NCBI RefSeq assembly: GCF_005405885.1
Contig: NZ_BJFL01000007.1
Span: forward strand, 68,394-132,393
DNA length: 64,000 nt
Source: Gandjariella thermophila
Lineage (GTDB): Bacteria > Actinomycetota > Actinomycetes > Mycobacteriales > Pseudonocardiaceae
Direction: 5' to 3'
Made by a program: the position numbers and the translations under genes. How positions within the stretch are numbered: the first letter of the stretch is position 1; each line of letters starts with the position of its first letter. The notes beneath the pieces are model-generated. The model was not told where the DNA came from. It saw nothing but the letters and a program-made list of their open reading frames with translations, and made no database searches. Positions 10,407-19,149 of the stretch are shown one piece after another.

Positions 10407-13400
10407 ATGGGGCACGTGGACGACGACGTGCTGAGCGTGTTCTCGCCGGCGACCAGGTGGTGGTTCGCCGGAGCGTTCGCCGCGCCCACCGATGCGCAGG
10501 TGGGTGCCTGGCGCGCGGCCGCGGCCGGGGAGCATGCGCTGGTCGTGGCGCCAACCGGGTCCGGCAAGACGCTCGCCGCGTTCCTCTGGGCGCTGGACCG
10601 GCTGGCCACCGAGCCACCGCCGAGCGAGCCGCGCCGGCGCTGCCGGGTGCTGTACGTGTCGCCGCTCAAGGCGCTCGCGGTGGACGTGGAGCGCAACCTG
10701 CGTGCCCCGCTGGCCGGCATCCGGCAGGCCGCGCACCGCCTGGGCCAGACCGAGCCGCGGATCGACGTCGGCATGCGCACCGGGGACACGCCCGCCGAGC
10801 AGCGCCGCTCGTTCGCGCGTACCCCGCCGGACGTGCTGGTGACCACCCCGGAGTCGCTGTTCCTGCTGCTCACCTCGGCCGCGCGGGAGTCGCTACGCGG
10901 GGTGGAGTCGGTGATCGTGGACGAGGTGCACGCGGTCGCGGGCACCAAGCGCGGCGCGCACCTGGCGCTTTCCCTGGAGCGGCTGGACGCGCTGCTGGAC
11001 CGCCCGGCACAGCGGATCGGGCTGTCCGCGACGGTGCGCCCGGTGGACGAGGTCAGCACCTTCCTGGCCGGCGGGCGGCCGGTGCGGGTCGTGCAGCCGG
11101 CCGCCGCCAAGACGGTCGAGGTGCGCATCGAGGTCCCGGTCGCGGACATGGCGAACGTGGACGAGCCGGAGGCGCCGCAGGGTGACGCCGGCCCGTTCGA
11201 CGCGGGCGAGCTGCCCGGGCAACGTCGCGCGTCCATCTGGCCCGCGGTGGAGCGGCGGATCTTCGACCTGATCCGGGCGCACCGGTCGACCATCGTGTTC
11301 GCCAACTCCCGCCGGCTCGCCGAGCGGCTGACCGCCCGGCTCAACGAGCTCAACGCGGAGACGACGGCGGAGGAGGACGCGCTGCTCGTGGACCTGGACG
11401 GGCCGGCGCGGTTCCCGGCGGAGGCGATCGGCGAGTCCGGGGTGGCCAGGGGCGCGGCGCCGACCATCGCGAAGACGCACCACGGCTCGATGTCCCGGGA
11501 ACAGCGCACCGCGGCCGAGGAGGAGCTGAAGGCCGGCGTGCTGCCCTGCGTGGTGGCCACCTCCTCGCTGGAGCTGGGCATCGACATGGGCGCGGTCGAC
11601 CTGGTGGTGCAGGTGGAGGCGCCGCCCACGGTTGCCTCCGGCCTGCAACGGGTGGGCCGTGCCGGGCACCAGGTGGGCGCCGTGTCGCGGGGCGTGGTGT
11701 TCCCCAAGTTCCGCGGGGACCTGGTGTCCTGCGCGGTGGTGTCCGAGCGGATGGCCGCCGGCTCGATCGAGGCGATCCGCTACCCGCGCAACCCGCTGGA
11801 CGTGCTGGCCCAGCACGTGGTGGCGATGGTGGCGATCGAACCGTGGGCAGTGCCTGACCTGGCGGCGCTGGTGCGCCGGGCCGCCCCGTTCGCCGGGCTG
11901 CCGGACTCGGCACTGCACGCGGTGCTGGACATGCTGGCCGGGCGGTATCCCAGCGAGGAGTTCGGCGAGCTGCGCGCCCGGATCACCTGGGACCGGGTGA
12001 CCGGTGAGCTGCGCGGCCGGCCCGGGGCGCAGCGGCTGGCGGTCACCTCCGGCGGCACGATCCCGGACCGCGGGTTGTTCACCGTGGTCACGCCCGGCGG
12101 CGAGGACGGGAAACGGGGTTCCCGGGTGGGCGAGCTGGACGAGGAGATGGTCTACGAGTCCCGGGTCGGCGACGTGTTTCTGCTCGGCACGTCGTCCTGG
12201 CGGGTGGAGGACATCACCCGGGACCGGGTGGTCGTGGTGCCCGCGCCCGGCCAGCCGGCGCGGCTGCCGTTCTGGAAGGGCGACGCGCCGGGCCGGCCGC
12301 TGGAGCTGGGCCGCGCGGTCGGCGCGTTCCTCCGCGAGCTGTCCGCCGCGGACGAGGCGACCGCGCGGGAACGGACGATCGCGGCCGGAATGGACGAGTG
12401 GGCCACCGACAACCTGCTCGGCTATCTGGCCGAGCAGAGGGCGGCCACCCGGCACGTGCCCAGTGACCGCACCATCCTGATCGAGCGGTTCCGCGACGAG
12501 TTGGGCGACTGGCGGCTGGTGGTGCACTCGCCGTTCGGCGCCCAGGTGAACGCGCCGTGGGCGCTGGCCATCGTCGCCCGGCTGCGCGAGCGGCGGGATC
12601 TGGACGTGCATGCCGCGCACTCCGACGACGGCATCGTGCTGCGGCTGCCGGACGCGGTCGACGCCGCCGGCGCGGATGTGCTGCCCTCCGCCGAGGACGT
12701 GCTGCTGGACCCGGAGGAGGTCGAGCAGGTGGTGGTCGCCGAGGTGGGCGGGTCCGCGCTGTTCGCGGCCCGGTTCCGGGAGTGCGCCGCCCGCGCCCTG
12801 CTGCTGCCGCGCCGCGACCCCCGGCGGCGCACCCCGCTGTGGCAGCAGCGGCAGCGCGCCGCGCAACTGCTCGCGGTGGCCGCGCAGTACGAGCAGTTCC
12901 CGATCGTGCTGGAGGCGATGCGGGAGTGCCTGCAGGACGTGTACGACCTGCCCGGCCTGCGCGAGCTAATGAGCGAGGTGCGCTCCCGCCGGGTGCGGGT
13001 GGTGGAGGTGGAGACGCCGTCCGCGTCGCCGTTCGCCCGCAGCCTGCTGTTCGGCTACGTGGGCATGTTCCTGTACGAGACGGACGCGCCGCTGGCCGAG
13101 CGGCGGGCGGCGGCGCTGTCCCTGGATTCGGCGCTGCTGGCGGAACTGCTCGGCGCCGACGCGATCCGGGAACTGCTGGATGCCGACGTGCTGGCCGAGG
13201 TCGAGGCGCAGTTGCAGCGGCTGGCCCCGGAGCGGCAGGCGCGGGACGCGGAGGGCACCGCCGATCTGCTGCGCTTCCTCGGCGACCTGACCACGGGTGA
13301 GGCGGCGGACCGCGGCGTGCGGCCGGAGTGGCTGACCGAGTTGGAGGCCACGCGTCGGGCGATCCGGGTGCGTATCGCCGGCGAGGAGCGGTGGATCGCG

Positions 13401-15137
13401 ATCGAGGATGCCGGCCGGGTGCGGGACGCGCTGGGCGTGGCGCTGCCGGTCGGCGTGCCCGAGGCGTTCACCGAACCGGTCGCCGACCCGCTGGCCGACC
13501 TGCTGACCCGGTACGCCCGCGGCCGTGGCCCGTTCACCGCGGCCGACGCGGCGGAACGGTTCGGGCTCGGCGTGGCGGTGGTGACCGGCGTGCTGGAACG
13601 GCTGGCCGGCTCGGGCCGGCTGGTGCGGGGCGAGCTGCGGCCGACCGCCGACCCGCCGCCGGGCACCCGGCACCAGCACCGGGCCGGCACCGAGTACTGC
13701 GACGCCGAGGTGCTGCGCCGGCTGCGGCGCGCCTCGCTGGCCCGGCTGCGCGCCGAGGTGGAGCCGGTAGAGCCGGCCGCGCTGGGCCGGTTCCTGCCGG
13801 CATGGCACGGGGTCACACAGGCCACCGCGGCTCCGGCCCGACCCCAGCGATCGTTCTCCCGAGTGTCCACTGTGGACGACGTGCTGGCGGTGGTCGAGCA
13901 GCTTGCCGGGGCGCCGCTGCCGGCCAGCGCGCTGGAGTCACTGGTGCTGCCCGCCCGGCTGCCCGGCTACTCCCCCGCGCTGCTGGACGAACTCACCGCG
14001 ACCGGTGAGGTGAGCTGGACGGGTTGCGGGGCGCTGGCCGGAGGTGACGGCTGGGTCGCGCTCGCCCCCACCGATATCGCCGACCTGCTGCTGCCCGAGC
14101 CGGATCCGCCGGAGGAGCGGCCGGACTCGCCGGTGCACCGGGCCGTACTGTCCGCTTTGGATGGTGGCGCGCTGTTCTTCCGCCAACTCGCCGACCGGGC
14201 GGGTGCTGAGTTGGTCGGTGCCGGGGAGCAGGCGCCGGAGGATGCCGCCGTGGTGGCCGCGCTGTGGGACCTGGTCTGGTCGGGCCTGGTCACCAACGAC
14301 ACGCTGGCCCCGCTGCGGGCGATGGTGTCCGGGCGGGGCGCGGCGCACAAGCCTCGCCGGGCGGCCCCGCGCGGCCGGTACGCCCGGCTGCGCAGCCGGC
14401 ACAGGCTACCCGGCGCGGGAACGGTCCCGGGGCGGCCGACGATGCCCAGCCGCACCGGCCCGCCGACGGTGGCCGGGCGGTGGTCGCTGGCACCGGCCCG
14501 GGAAACCGATCCGACGCGGCGGGCGCACGCGCACGCCGAGGCGTTCCTGGAGCGGCACGGTGTGCTCACCCGGGGCGCGCTGGACACCGAGCGGGTCAGC
14601 GGCGGGTTCAGTGCTGTGTACCGGGTGCTGCGCGCCATGGAGGAGTCCGGCCAGGTGGTGCGCGGCTACGTGGTCGAGGGCCTGGGCGCGGCGCAGTTCG
14701 CCGCGCGCGGCGCCGTGGACCGGCTGCGCGCACTGTCCCGGGACGGCCCGGACGGCCGGCCCAGGGACCCGGCCACGGTGGTGCTGGCCGCGGCCGACCC
14801 GGCCCAGCCGTACGGCGCGGCGTTGCCCTGGCCGGAGCCGGTGGGCGGTACCAGGCACCGGCCGGCCCGCAAGGCGGGCGCGCTCGCAGTGCTGGTCGAC
14901 GGGGTACCGGCGCTGTACGTCGAGCGCGGCGGCCGGTCGCTGCTCTCCTTCACCGAGGACGAGACCGTGCTGCGCAGCGCGGCCGACGCGTTGGCGGGCG
15001 CGGTACGGGACGGCTGGCTGGGCCAACTCGCGGTCGAGCGCGCGGATGGCGAGGGCGCGTTGGCGTCCGGGCTGGGCCAGATTCTCCGCGAGGTCGGCTT
15101 CCGGGCCACACCCAAGGGCCTGCGGCTGCGCGCCTGA
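10407..15137 (+). CDS. lhr: Lhr-type ATP-dependent DNA helicase (long form)
   Basis: 1576-residue superfamily 2 helicase, 3'-5' translocase implicated in DNA repair in mycobacteria. Walker A APTGSGKT lies at residues 48-55 and the DEVH box at 172-175; motif III is LSATVRP, and the second RecA domain has ATSSLELGIDMG and QRVGRAGHQ. The first 860 or so residues form the Lhr core; the remainder is the large C-terminal domain of the actinobacterial/enterobacterial long form. The ATG at 10407 has a poor ribosome-binding site; GTG at 10416 is an alternative. No repair operon partner is adjacent. Confidence 0.93.
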   Translation: MGHVDDDVLSVFSPATRWWFAGAFAAPTDAQVGAWRAAAAGEHALVVAPTGSGKTLAAFLWALDRLATEPPPSEPRRRCRVLYVSPLKALAVDVERNLRAPLAGIRQAAHRLGQTEPRIDVGMRTGDTPAEQRRSFARTPPDVLVTTPESLFLLLTSAARESLRGVESVIVDEVHAVAGTKRGAHLALSLERLDALLDRPAQRIGLSATVRPVDEVSTFLAGGRPVRVVQPAAAKTVEVRIEVPVADMANVDEPEAPQGDAGPFDAGELPGQRRASIWPAVERRIFDLIRAHRSTIVFANSRRLAERLTARLNELNAETTAEEDALLVDLDGPARFPAEAIGESGVARGAAPTIAKTHHGSMSREQRTAAEEELKAGVLPCVVATSSLELGIDMGAVDLVVQVEAPPTVASGLQRVGRAGHQVGAVSRGVVFPKFRGDLVSCAVVSERMAAGSIEAIRYPRNPLDVLAQHVVAMVAIEPWAVPDLAALVRRAAPFAGLPDSALHAVLDMLAGRYPSEEFGELRARITWDRVTGELRGRPGAQRLAVTSGGTIPDRGLFTVVTPGGEDGKRGSRVGELDEEMVYESRVGDVFLLGTSSWRVEDITRDRVVVVPAPGQPARLPFWKGDAPGRPLELGRAVGAFLRELSAADEATARERTIAAGMDEWATDNLLGYLAEQRAATRHVPSDRTILIERFRDELGDWRLVVHSPFGAQVNAPWALAIVARLRERRDLDVHAAHSDDGIVLRLPDAVDAAGADVLPSAEDVLLDPEEVEQVVVAEVGGSALFAARFRECAARALLLPRRDPRRRTPLWQQRQRAAQLLAVAAQYEQFPIVLEAMRECLQDVYDLPGLRELMSEVRSRRVRVVEVETPSASPFARSLLFGYVGMFLYETDAPLAERRAAALSLDSALLAELLGADAIRELLDADVLAEVEAQLQRLAPERQARDAEGTADLLRFLGDLTTGEAADRGVRPEWLTELEATRRAIRVRIAGEERWIAIEDAGRVRDALGVALPVGVPEAFTEPVADPLADLLTRYARGRGPFTAADAAERFGLGVAVVTGVLERLAGSGRLVRGELRPTADPPPGTRHQHRAGTEYCDAEVLRRLRRASLARLRAEVEPVEPAALGRFLPAWHGVTQATAAPARPQRSFSRVSTVDDVLAVVEQLAGAPLPASALESLVLPARLPGYSPALLDELTATGEVSWTGCGALAGGDGWVALAPTDIADLLLPEPDPPEERPDSPVHRAVLSALDGGALFFRQLADRAGAELVGAGEQAPEDAAVVAALWDLVWSGLVTNDTLAPLRAMVSGRGAAHKPRRAAPRGRYARLRSRHRLPGAGTVPGRPTMPSRTGPPTVAGRWSLAPARETDPTRRAHAHAEAFLERHGVLTRGALDTERVSGGFSAVYRVLRAMEESGQVVRGYVVEGLGAAQFAARGAVDRLRALSRDGPDGRPRDPATVVLAAADPAQPYGAALPWPEPVGGTRHRPARKAGALAVLVDGVPALYVERGGRSLLSFTEDETVLRSAADALAGAVRDGWLGQLAVERADGEGALASGLGQILREVGFRATPKGLRLRA

Positions 15138-15426
15138 CCGGGCGGGGGTCCGAGCGAACTGGTCGTGCGCCCGGGTACGCGGTTGGCGGCCCGAGCAGGT
15201 GGTCGCCCGCCCGACCGAGCGCTGCCCGCCCGGGCAACCAGCCACGCGCCCGGCAACGGGCTCGCGCAGGCAACCGGCCGCGGGGCGACAGGCTGCCCGC
15301 GGGCAACGGGCTGCGCGCGCGTCCGGCTGCACGCGGCCCCGGCAGTCGCGGCCCGCCTGGTGCGCACGGCGCCGTGGGTGCGGGGCCCCGCCCTGGCAGG
15401 CTGCTCCGGGGACTGGACCCGCCTGG
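15138..15426. other. Convergent gap with degenerate short repeats
   Basis: 289-bp extremely GC-rich gap between lhr and the truncated dehydratase. It contains imperfect reiterations of a GGCAACNGGC-like motif, for example near 15233, 15252, 15271 and 15303, separated by 15-30 bp of CGCG-rich sequence. No gene with a convincing start and ribosome-binding site is seen, although several open frames cross it by composition alone. Confidence 0.4.
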
Positions 15427-16155
15427 CTACTGGGCCTCGGGTTCGGGCACCTCACCGCGCACGGCGAGGAAGTCGAAGTCGCAGCCCTCGTCGGCCTGCA
15501 GCACGTGCTCGCTGAACAGCGCGCCGTACCCGAGGCCGTACCGGTCCCGCGGTGGCTGCCAGCCGGCGCGCCGCTTGGCCAGTTCGTCGTCGCTGACGCC
15601 GAGTTCGAGCTGGCGGGCGGCCACGTCGAGAGTGATCGGATCGCCGTCGCGCACCAGGGCCAGTGGGCCGCCGATGAACGACTCCGGGGCGACGTGGAGC
15701 ACGCAGGCGCCGTAACTGGTGCCGCTCATCCGGGCGTCGGAGATGCGCACCATGTCCCGCACGCCGCGGCGGAGCAACCGGTCGGGGATGGGCAGCATGC
15801 CCCACTCGGGCATGCCGGGCCCGCCCACCGGCCCCGCGTTGCGCAGCACAAGCACCGAGCGTTCGTCGACGTCCACCGCCTCGTCGTTGATCCTGCGCCG
15901 CATCTCCTGGTAGCTGTCGAAGACCACGGCGGGGCCGGTGTGGCGTAGCAACGCCGGGTCGGCGGCGATGTGCTTGATCACCGCGCCGTCCGGGGCGAGG
16001 TTGCCGCGCAGCACGGCGATCCCGCCCTCTGCCGAGACGGGATGAAAAGGATTACACCGCCAAGCCGACGCCTGATCGAGGCACGCCTCGCCCGCCGCGG
16101 CCACCACAGCGCGCGTCGCATCGTGGTGCCACGCCGCGGCCGGGACCCGGACCAC
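15427..16155 (-). pseudogene. C-terminal remnant of an IlvD/Edd-family dehydratase
   Basis: About 205 codons match the C-terminal third of an IlvD/Edd-family dehydratase (dihydroxy-acid or sugar-acid type): AEGGIAVLRGNLAPDGAVIK, VLVLRNAGPVGGPGMPEWG and RISDARMSGTSYGACVLH are diagnostic. The N-terminal two-thirds, with the iron-sulphur cysteines, is absent; the frame upstream of about 16045 encodes unrelated sequence. A full family member is about 570 residues. It cannot be catalytic by itself, so I call it a decayed or truncated gene. It is not a copy of the local edd, whose C-terminus differs. The mycothiol-dependent enzyme gene ends 18 bp upstream. Confidence 0.8.
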
Positions 16156-16173
16156 CAGGTGGCCAGCTCGAGA

Positions 16174-16932
16174 TCACCGGGTGGCCAGCCGGAGCAACGC
16201 CCACAGTTGCGCCACGGCGTCCGGATCTCCGCTGCTGCGCACCTGGTGCACCGGCCGGCGCCCCCACAGCCACAGGTACACGTCCGCGGGAGCGCCGGTG
16301 ACCTCGGCGTCGGCCACCGACGTCGCGGCCGCCGACCGCCACGCCGCGGTGCCGACCGGCCCGACCCTGGTCATCCAGACGCGGTCACCGGTGCGCACCG
16401 CCACCTGCCCCCGGCGGCTGCCGGACACTCCGAGCACGGTGAGCCGGTGACCGAACCACAGTGTCAGCACCTCGTCCACCCCGTCCTCGGCCACGTCCTC
16501 GGGAACGGGATGCACGGCGCCCTCTCCCGCGGCCGCCTGGACGTCCACCCGGTGCACCGTGGTCTCGTGTGCCATCCGGCGGTACCAGAACCCGTAGCTG
16601 GTGTCCTCCGGCCACCACGTCGGGCACGGCTCACCTGGATCGTGTGCGGCCAACTCGTCGATCAGCGCCCGGAGTCCGGAGCGGAGGAAGTCGGCCGGAT
16701 CCTCGTCGCGGTTCGGCGCCCGCTGCCACTGGCGTGGCCGGCGCCCGTCGCGCAACCAGCCCAGCACCATGCGGTACACGCTGGCCACGTGGCGGACGGT
16801 CTCCCCGGTGGTCAGCCCCGGGCAGCCGGGCACCGGAAGGTCGGGCTGGACGTCGCGGGCCGAGTCGGCGAGAAGTTCACCCTGCACGCCGAGCACGTCG
16901 AGCAGCCGGCCGTAGTCGATCAGCGCGCGCAT
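16174..16932 (-). CDS. Maleylpyruvate isomerase family mycothiol-dependent enzyme
   Basis: 252-residue member of the DinB/MDMPI fold family, whose members use mycothiol as cofactor in isomerase or transferase reactions. The N-terminal four-helix domain contains GETVRHVASVYRMVLGW and ETTVHRVDVQ, with the His residues expected to bind a metal. The C-terminal domain contains GAPADVYLWLWGR, a conserved MDMPI C-terminal motif. The ATG at 16932 has AAAGGTGG eight bases upstream. A palindromic repeat element begins about 30 bp before the start. The substrate is unknown; most such genes are not true maleylpyruvate isomerases. Confidence 0.82.
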   Translation of the reverse strand: MRALIDYGRLLDVLGVQGELLADSARDVQPDLPVPGCPGLTTGETVRHVASVYRMVLGWLRDGRRPRQWQRAPNRDEDPADFLRSGLRALIDELAAHDPGEPCPTWWPEDTSYGFWYRRMAHETTVHRVDVQAAAGEGAVHPVPEDVAEDGVDEVLTLWFGHRLTVLGVSGSRRGQVAVRTGDRVWMTRVGPVGTAAWRSAAATSVADAEVTGAPADVYLWLWGRRPVHQVRSSGDPDAVAQLWALLRLATR

Positions 16933-16960
16933 CCGCGGGCCACCTTTTCTTCCGCGACCC

Positions 16961-17104
16961 CGCCCGCGACCGGGTCGCCGGGGCGCGCCCAGGGCACTCG
17001 CGTCGAAGCCTTCAGCCCACCGCCCTGCCGCCCCGACCGCGGGAGCCGCGGCCCGGGCGCGCGGGGGTCGCCGCTGCGCGTACCGCGCCTCGACCAACTC
17101 ATCA
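16961..17104. repeat. Interspersed palindromic element, copy A
   Basis: About 144 bp between the mycothiol-dependent enzyme gene and the HEPN gene. It begins with a GCGACCGGGTCGCCGGGGCG block (16966-16985), has a CGCCCTGCCGCCCCGACCGC block near 17021-17040, and ends with an A/T-poor tail CCGCGCCTCGACCAACTCAT. Both internal blocks and the tail are shared with the copy at 55825, and the first two blocks with the copies at 36122 and 61993. No coding gene is seen here. Confidence 0.65.
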
Positions 17105-17185
17105 GCGATGCACCTCGCCCTCCGCGATCTCGTGGCCGGCGCGGGCGGAGATCGTCGCTCCGCGTCCCGCGCCGGCACCCACGGG

Positions 17186-17653
17186 TCAGCCGGCCGCTGG
17201 CACGCCACGAACCAGCCGCTCGACGAGATCCAGGAACTGGCCGGTCTGGCGGACCAGGTCGTCGGCGGCACGGGTGGTCACCGCAGCCGGGATGCCGGCC
17301 TGGACCGCCGCGCGGGTCGCCGAACCCGAGGCGAAGAACACCGCCCACTCGCGCAGTTCGGGCGCCATCGTGGCGAGCAGCGTCCACGCGCTGGTCGGCC
17401 GGGAACGCCCGCGGTGTGGCCGGCCGCGCAACGCGAGGATCGCGGCGGCCCCGCGTAGCGCGGCGAGGTGCGCCTGGGCGAACCGCTGACCGGCGTCCGG
17501 CTCGCGTTCCGCCTGGGCCAGCCCGTGACGGGCGTCGTGCAGCAGGGAGACGGCGGTGGCCGGCGGTGCGGGCGCGGCAAGCATCAGCGGGCGCCGGCCC
17601 GGCCGGCCGGGCCGGCGCGGAGCGGGAACCGAAAAGTCGAGGGGAAGGGACAT
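17186..17653 (-). CDS. SAV_6107-like HEPN domain protein
   Basis: 155-residue all-helical protein resembling the SAV_6107-type HEPN family of actinobacteria. The core runs from SLLHDARHGLAQAEREPDAG through RFAQAHLAALRGAAAILALR to VRQTGQFLDLVERLV. HEPN proteins are often RNases or toxins, but the usual Rx4-6H active-site motif is not clear here (only RGRPH), so nuclease activity is not assumed. The ATG at 17653 has AGGAGG five bases upstream. A perfect LexA box lies 131 bp upstream, predicting DNA-damage induction. It is divergent from the YbaK-like gene. Confidence 0.75.
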   Translation of the reverse strand: MSLPLDFSVPAPRRPGRPGRRPLMLAAPAPPATAVSLLHDARHGLAQAEREPDAGQRFAQAHLAALRGAAAILALRGRPHRGRSRPTSAWTLLATMAPELREWAVFFASGSATRAAVQAGIPAAVTTRAADDLVRQTGQFLDLVERLVRGVPAAG

Positions 17654-17968
17654 GGGGAGCCTCCTCACGGCGTCGTGGCAGTCGACGTCTCCGCCGTGGG
17701 GAAGCCGGCGGCACCCGGTGGTGGGGTGCTTCCCCCACCCCACCACCGGGCCTGGGTACCGGCGGCCGACAGGCCAGCCGGTGTTCGAACACCTGTTCGA
17801 ACATGTCCAGATTAGCGCCCACCACCGACAACTCTCAAGACGTCATCGGGGGTGAGCGCACCGAACATCGAGCTGCCGTGGTCTGATGGGTGGTGAGCGC
17901 GCGGCACCGAGGTCGCCCGGACCGATGGACGCCGCCGCCGACGTCGACGAGCGCAGCGGGGAGTTCGC
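17654..17968. other. Divergent promoter region between the HEPN and YbaK-like genes
   Basis: 315-bp non-coding gap. It contains a short inverted run near 17718-17748 (CCCGGTGGTGGGG and CCCCACCCCACCACCGGGC), which can fold into a hairpin upstream of the HEPN gene, and the LexA box at 17785-17800. No further gene with a credible ribosome-binding site is seen. Confidence 0.55.
17785..17800. promoter_or_regulatory. LexA (SOS) box upstream of the HEPN gene
   Basis: TCGAACACCTGTTCGA is a perfect 7+7 inverted repeat (TCGAACA/TGTTCGA) with centre CC, and it fits the LexA consensus better than the recA box in this window. It lies 131 bp before the HEPN start and 169 bp before the divergent YbaK-like gene. 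The first is the likelier target by distance, but either could respond. Confidence 0.8.
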
Positions 17969-18472
17969 GTGGGTTCGCTGGATCACCCGAGTGTCCAGAA
18001 GGTCCGTTCGGCACTCATCGAGGCCGGCGCGATCGCGGCCGCGGACGGCATCCGACTGCTCGACGAGGACGCACGCACCGCTGCCGCGGCCGCGACGGCC
18101 CTGGGGGTGGAGGTGGCCGCGATCGCCAACAGCTTGGTGTTCCGCGCGGTGAGCGCGGACGGCGCGGAGTGGCCGTTGCTGGTGCTGGCCTCGGGAGCGC
18201 ACCGCGCCGACACCCACGTGCTCGCCGCCCTGGTTGGCGCGGAACGGGTGGACCGGGCCGATCCGGATTTCGTCCGCGTACATACCGGACAGCCGATCGG
18301 CGGAGTGGCTCCGGTGGGTCACCCGAGCAGGATCCGGACGCTGGTGGACACCACCCTGGCCGGTCATCCGGTGGTGTGGGCCGCCGCCGGGCACCCGAAG
18401 GCCGTCTTCCCGACCACGTTCGCCGAACTCGTCGAGCTCAGCGGCGGCGAGCCCGCGGAGGTGACCTCATGA
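17969..18472 (+). CDS. YbaK/EbsC-type aminoacyl-tRNA deacylase
   Basis: 167-residue protein of the YbaK/ProX editing fold, which hydrolyses mischarged aminoacyl-tRNA (typically Cys- or Ala-tRNA-Pro). Visible features are VEVAAIANSLVFRA near residue 47, a central TGQPIGGVAPVGHPS loop, and HPVVWAAAGHPKAVFPT near the C-terminus, all typical of the family. The GTG at 17969 has GGGGAG seven bases upstream. Its stop overlaps the start of a 26-codon frame (ATGA), and the GNAT gene follows. Exact tRNA specificity is not predictable. Confidence 0.85.
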   Translation: MGSLDHPSVQKVRSALIEAGAIAAADGIRLLDEDARTAAAAATALGVEVAAIANSLVFRAVSADGAEWPLLVLASGAHRADTHVLAALVGAERVDRADPDFVRVHTGQPIGGVAPVGHPSRIRTLVDTTLAGHPVVWAAAGHPKAVFPTTFAELVELSGGEPAEVTS

Positions 18473-18549
18473 CCGCCGGCGTGCGCCGTCCCGCGGACGC
18501 GGCGGTCAGCCCGGCCGGCGTGCGCCGTCCCGCGGAGGCGGCGACATGA
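18469..18549 (+). CDS. Possible 26-residue coupling peptide with internal repeat
   Basis: A 26-codon frame that starts inside the stop of the YbaK-like gene (ATGA) and ends overlapping the GNAT start (ATGA at 18546-18549). The peptide is built from two AGVRRPADAA-like repeats, encoded by an almost exact 30-bp duplication. It may be only a translated spacer that couples the two larger genes, or a duplicated remnant of the GNAT start. No function is recognised. Confidence 0.35.
   Translation: MTAGVRRPADAAVSPAGVRRPAEAAT
18475..18543 (+). repeat. 39-bp-period tandem duplication
   Basis: A 30-bp unit beginning GCCGGCGTGCGCCGTCCCGC occurs at 18475-18504 and 18514-18543 with one difference (GAC versus GAG), separated by nine bases. 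The period is 39 bp, that is 13 codons, so reading frame is preserved. The second copy supplies the purine-rich GCGGAGGCGG ribosome-binding site of the GNAT gene. Confidence 0.85.
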
Positions 18550-19121
18550 CCGCCGCACCGCGCTACCAGCGGTTGGTGGAGCTGTCGCCGGACGATCTGC
18601 GGCAGCGCCTCAACGAGGCACTGCGGTTGTACGTGATGGCGATGCGCTATCCCGCGTCCACGGTGCAGCAGCGGGCGCCGATGTGGCTGTCGCACATGCT
18701 GCGGGAGGACTGGCGCTGCGTCGCGGCCCTGGACCCGGAGGACACGCTGGTCGGCATCGGCTACGGCTACCGGGGGGCGCCCGGGCAGTGGTGGCACGAG
18801 CAGGTACGCCGCGGGTTGGTCTCGGTGGCCGGCGCCGCCGTGGCGGACCGGTGGCTGCAGGACTACTTCGAGCTCACCGAGCTGCACGTGCGGCCGGACG
18901 CGCAGGGCCGGGGCATCGGGGAAACGCTGCTGCGCCGGCTGCTCGCCGGTGTGCCGGCGCGGCGGGTGCTGCTGTCCACACCGGAGGGCCCGACCAGGGC
19001 ATGGCGGCTCTACCGCAGGGTGGGTTTCCAGGACGTGCTGCGGAACTACCGGTTCGCCGGGGACCCGCGACCGTTCGCCGTGCTCGGCCGGAGCCTGCCG
19101 CTGGACGGCGAGCCCCGCTGA
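18546..19121 (+). CDS. GNAT family N-acetyltransferase
   Basis: 191-residue acetyl-CoA-dependent N-acetyltransferase. The pyrophosphate-binding motif A is RPDAQGRGIGETLL, followed by the typical C-terminal motif GPTRAWRLYRRVGFQDV. A hydrophobic ELTELHVRPD strand precedes motif A. The ATG at 18546 has GGAGG about eight bases upstream, within the second copy of the tandem duplication. It is translationally linked to the YbaK-like gene through the small overlapping frame, suggesting one transcript. Substrate unknown. Confidence 0.88.
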   Translation: MTAAPRYQRLVELSPDDLRQRLNEALRLYVMAMRYPASTVQQRAPMWLSHMLREDWRCVAALDPEDTLVGIGYGYRGAPGQWWHEQVRRGLVSVAGAAVADRWLQDYFELTELHVRPDAQGRGIGETLLRRLLAGVPARRVLLSTPEGPTRAWRLYRRVGFQDVLRNYRFAGDPRPFAVLGRSLPLDGEPR

Positions 19122-19149
19122 GTCCTGCCGGGCTGGTTCCGAGCGACGC

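Noticed and set aside
15138-15426. CRISPR-like array of GGCAACNGGC repeats
   Set aside because: Units are about 10 bp, imperfect and unevenly spaced, with no constant repeat length and no cas genes in the window.
16961-17104. Possible small gene in the repeat between the isomerase-like and HEPN genes
   Set aside because: Open frames exist in all directions because of GC content, but the sequence is a copy of a dispersed element and has no ribosome-binding site.
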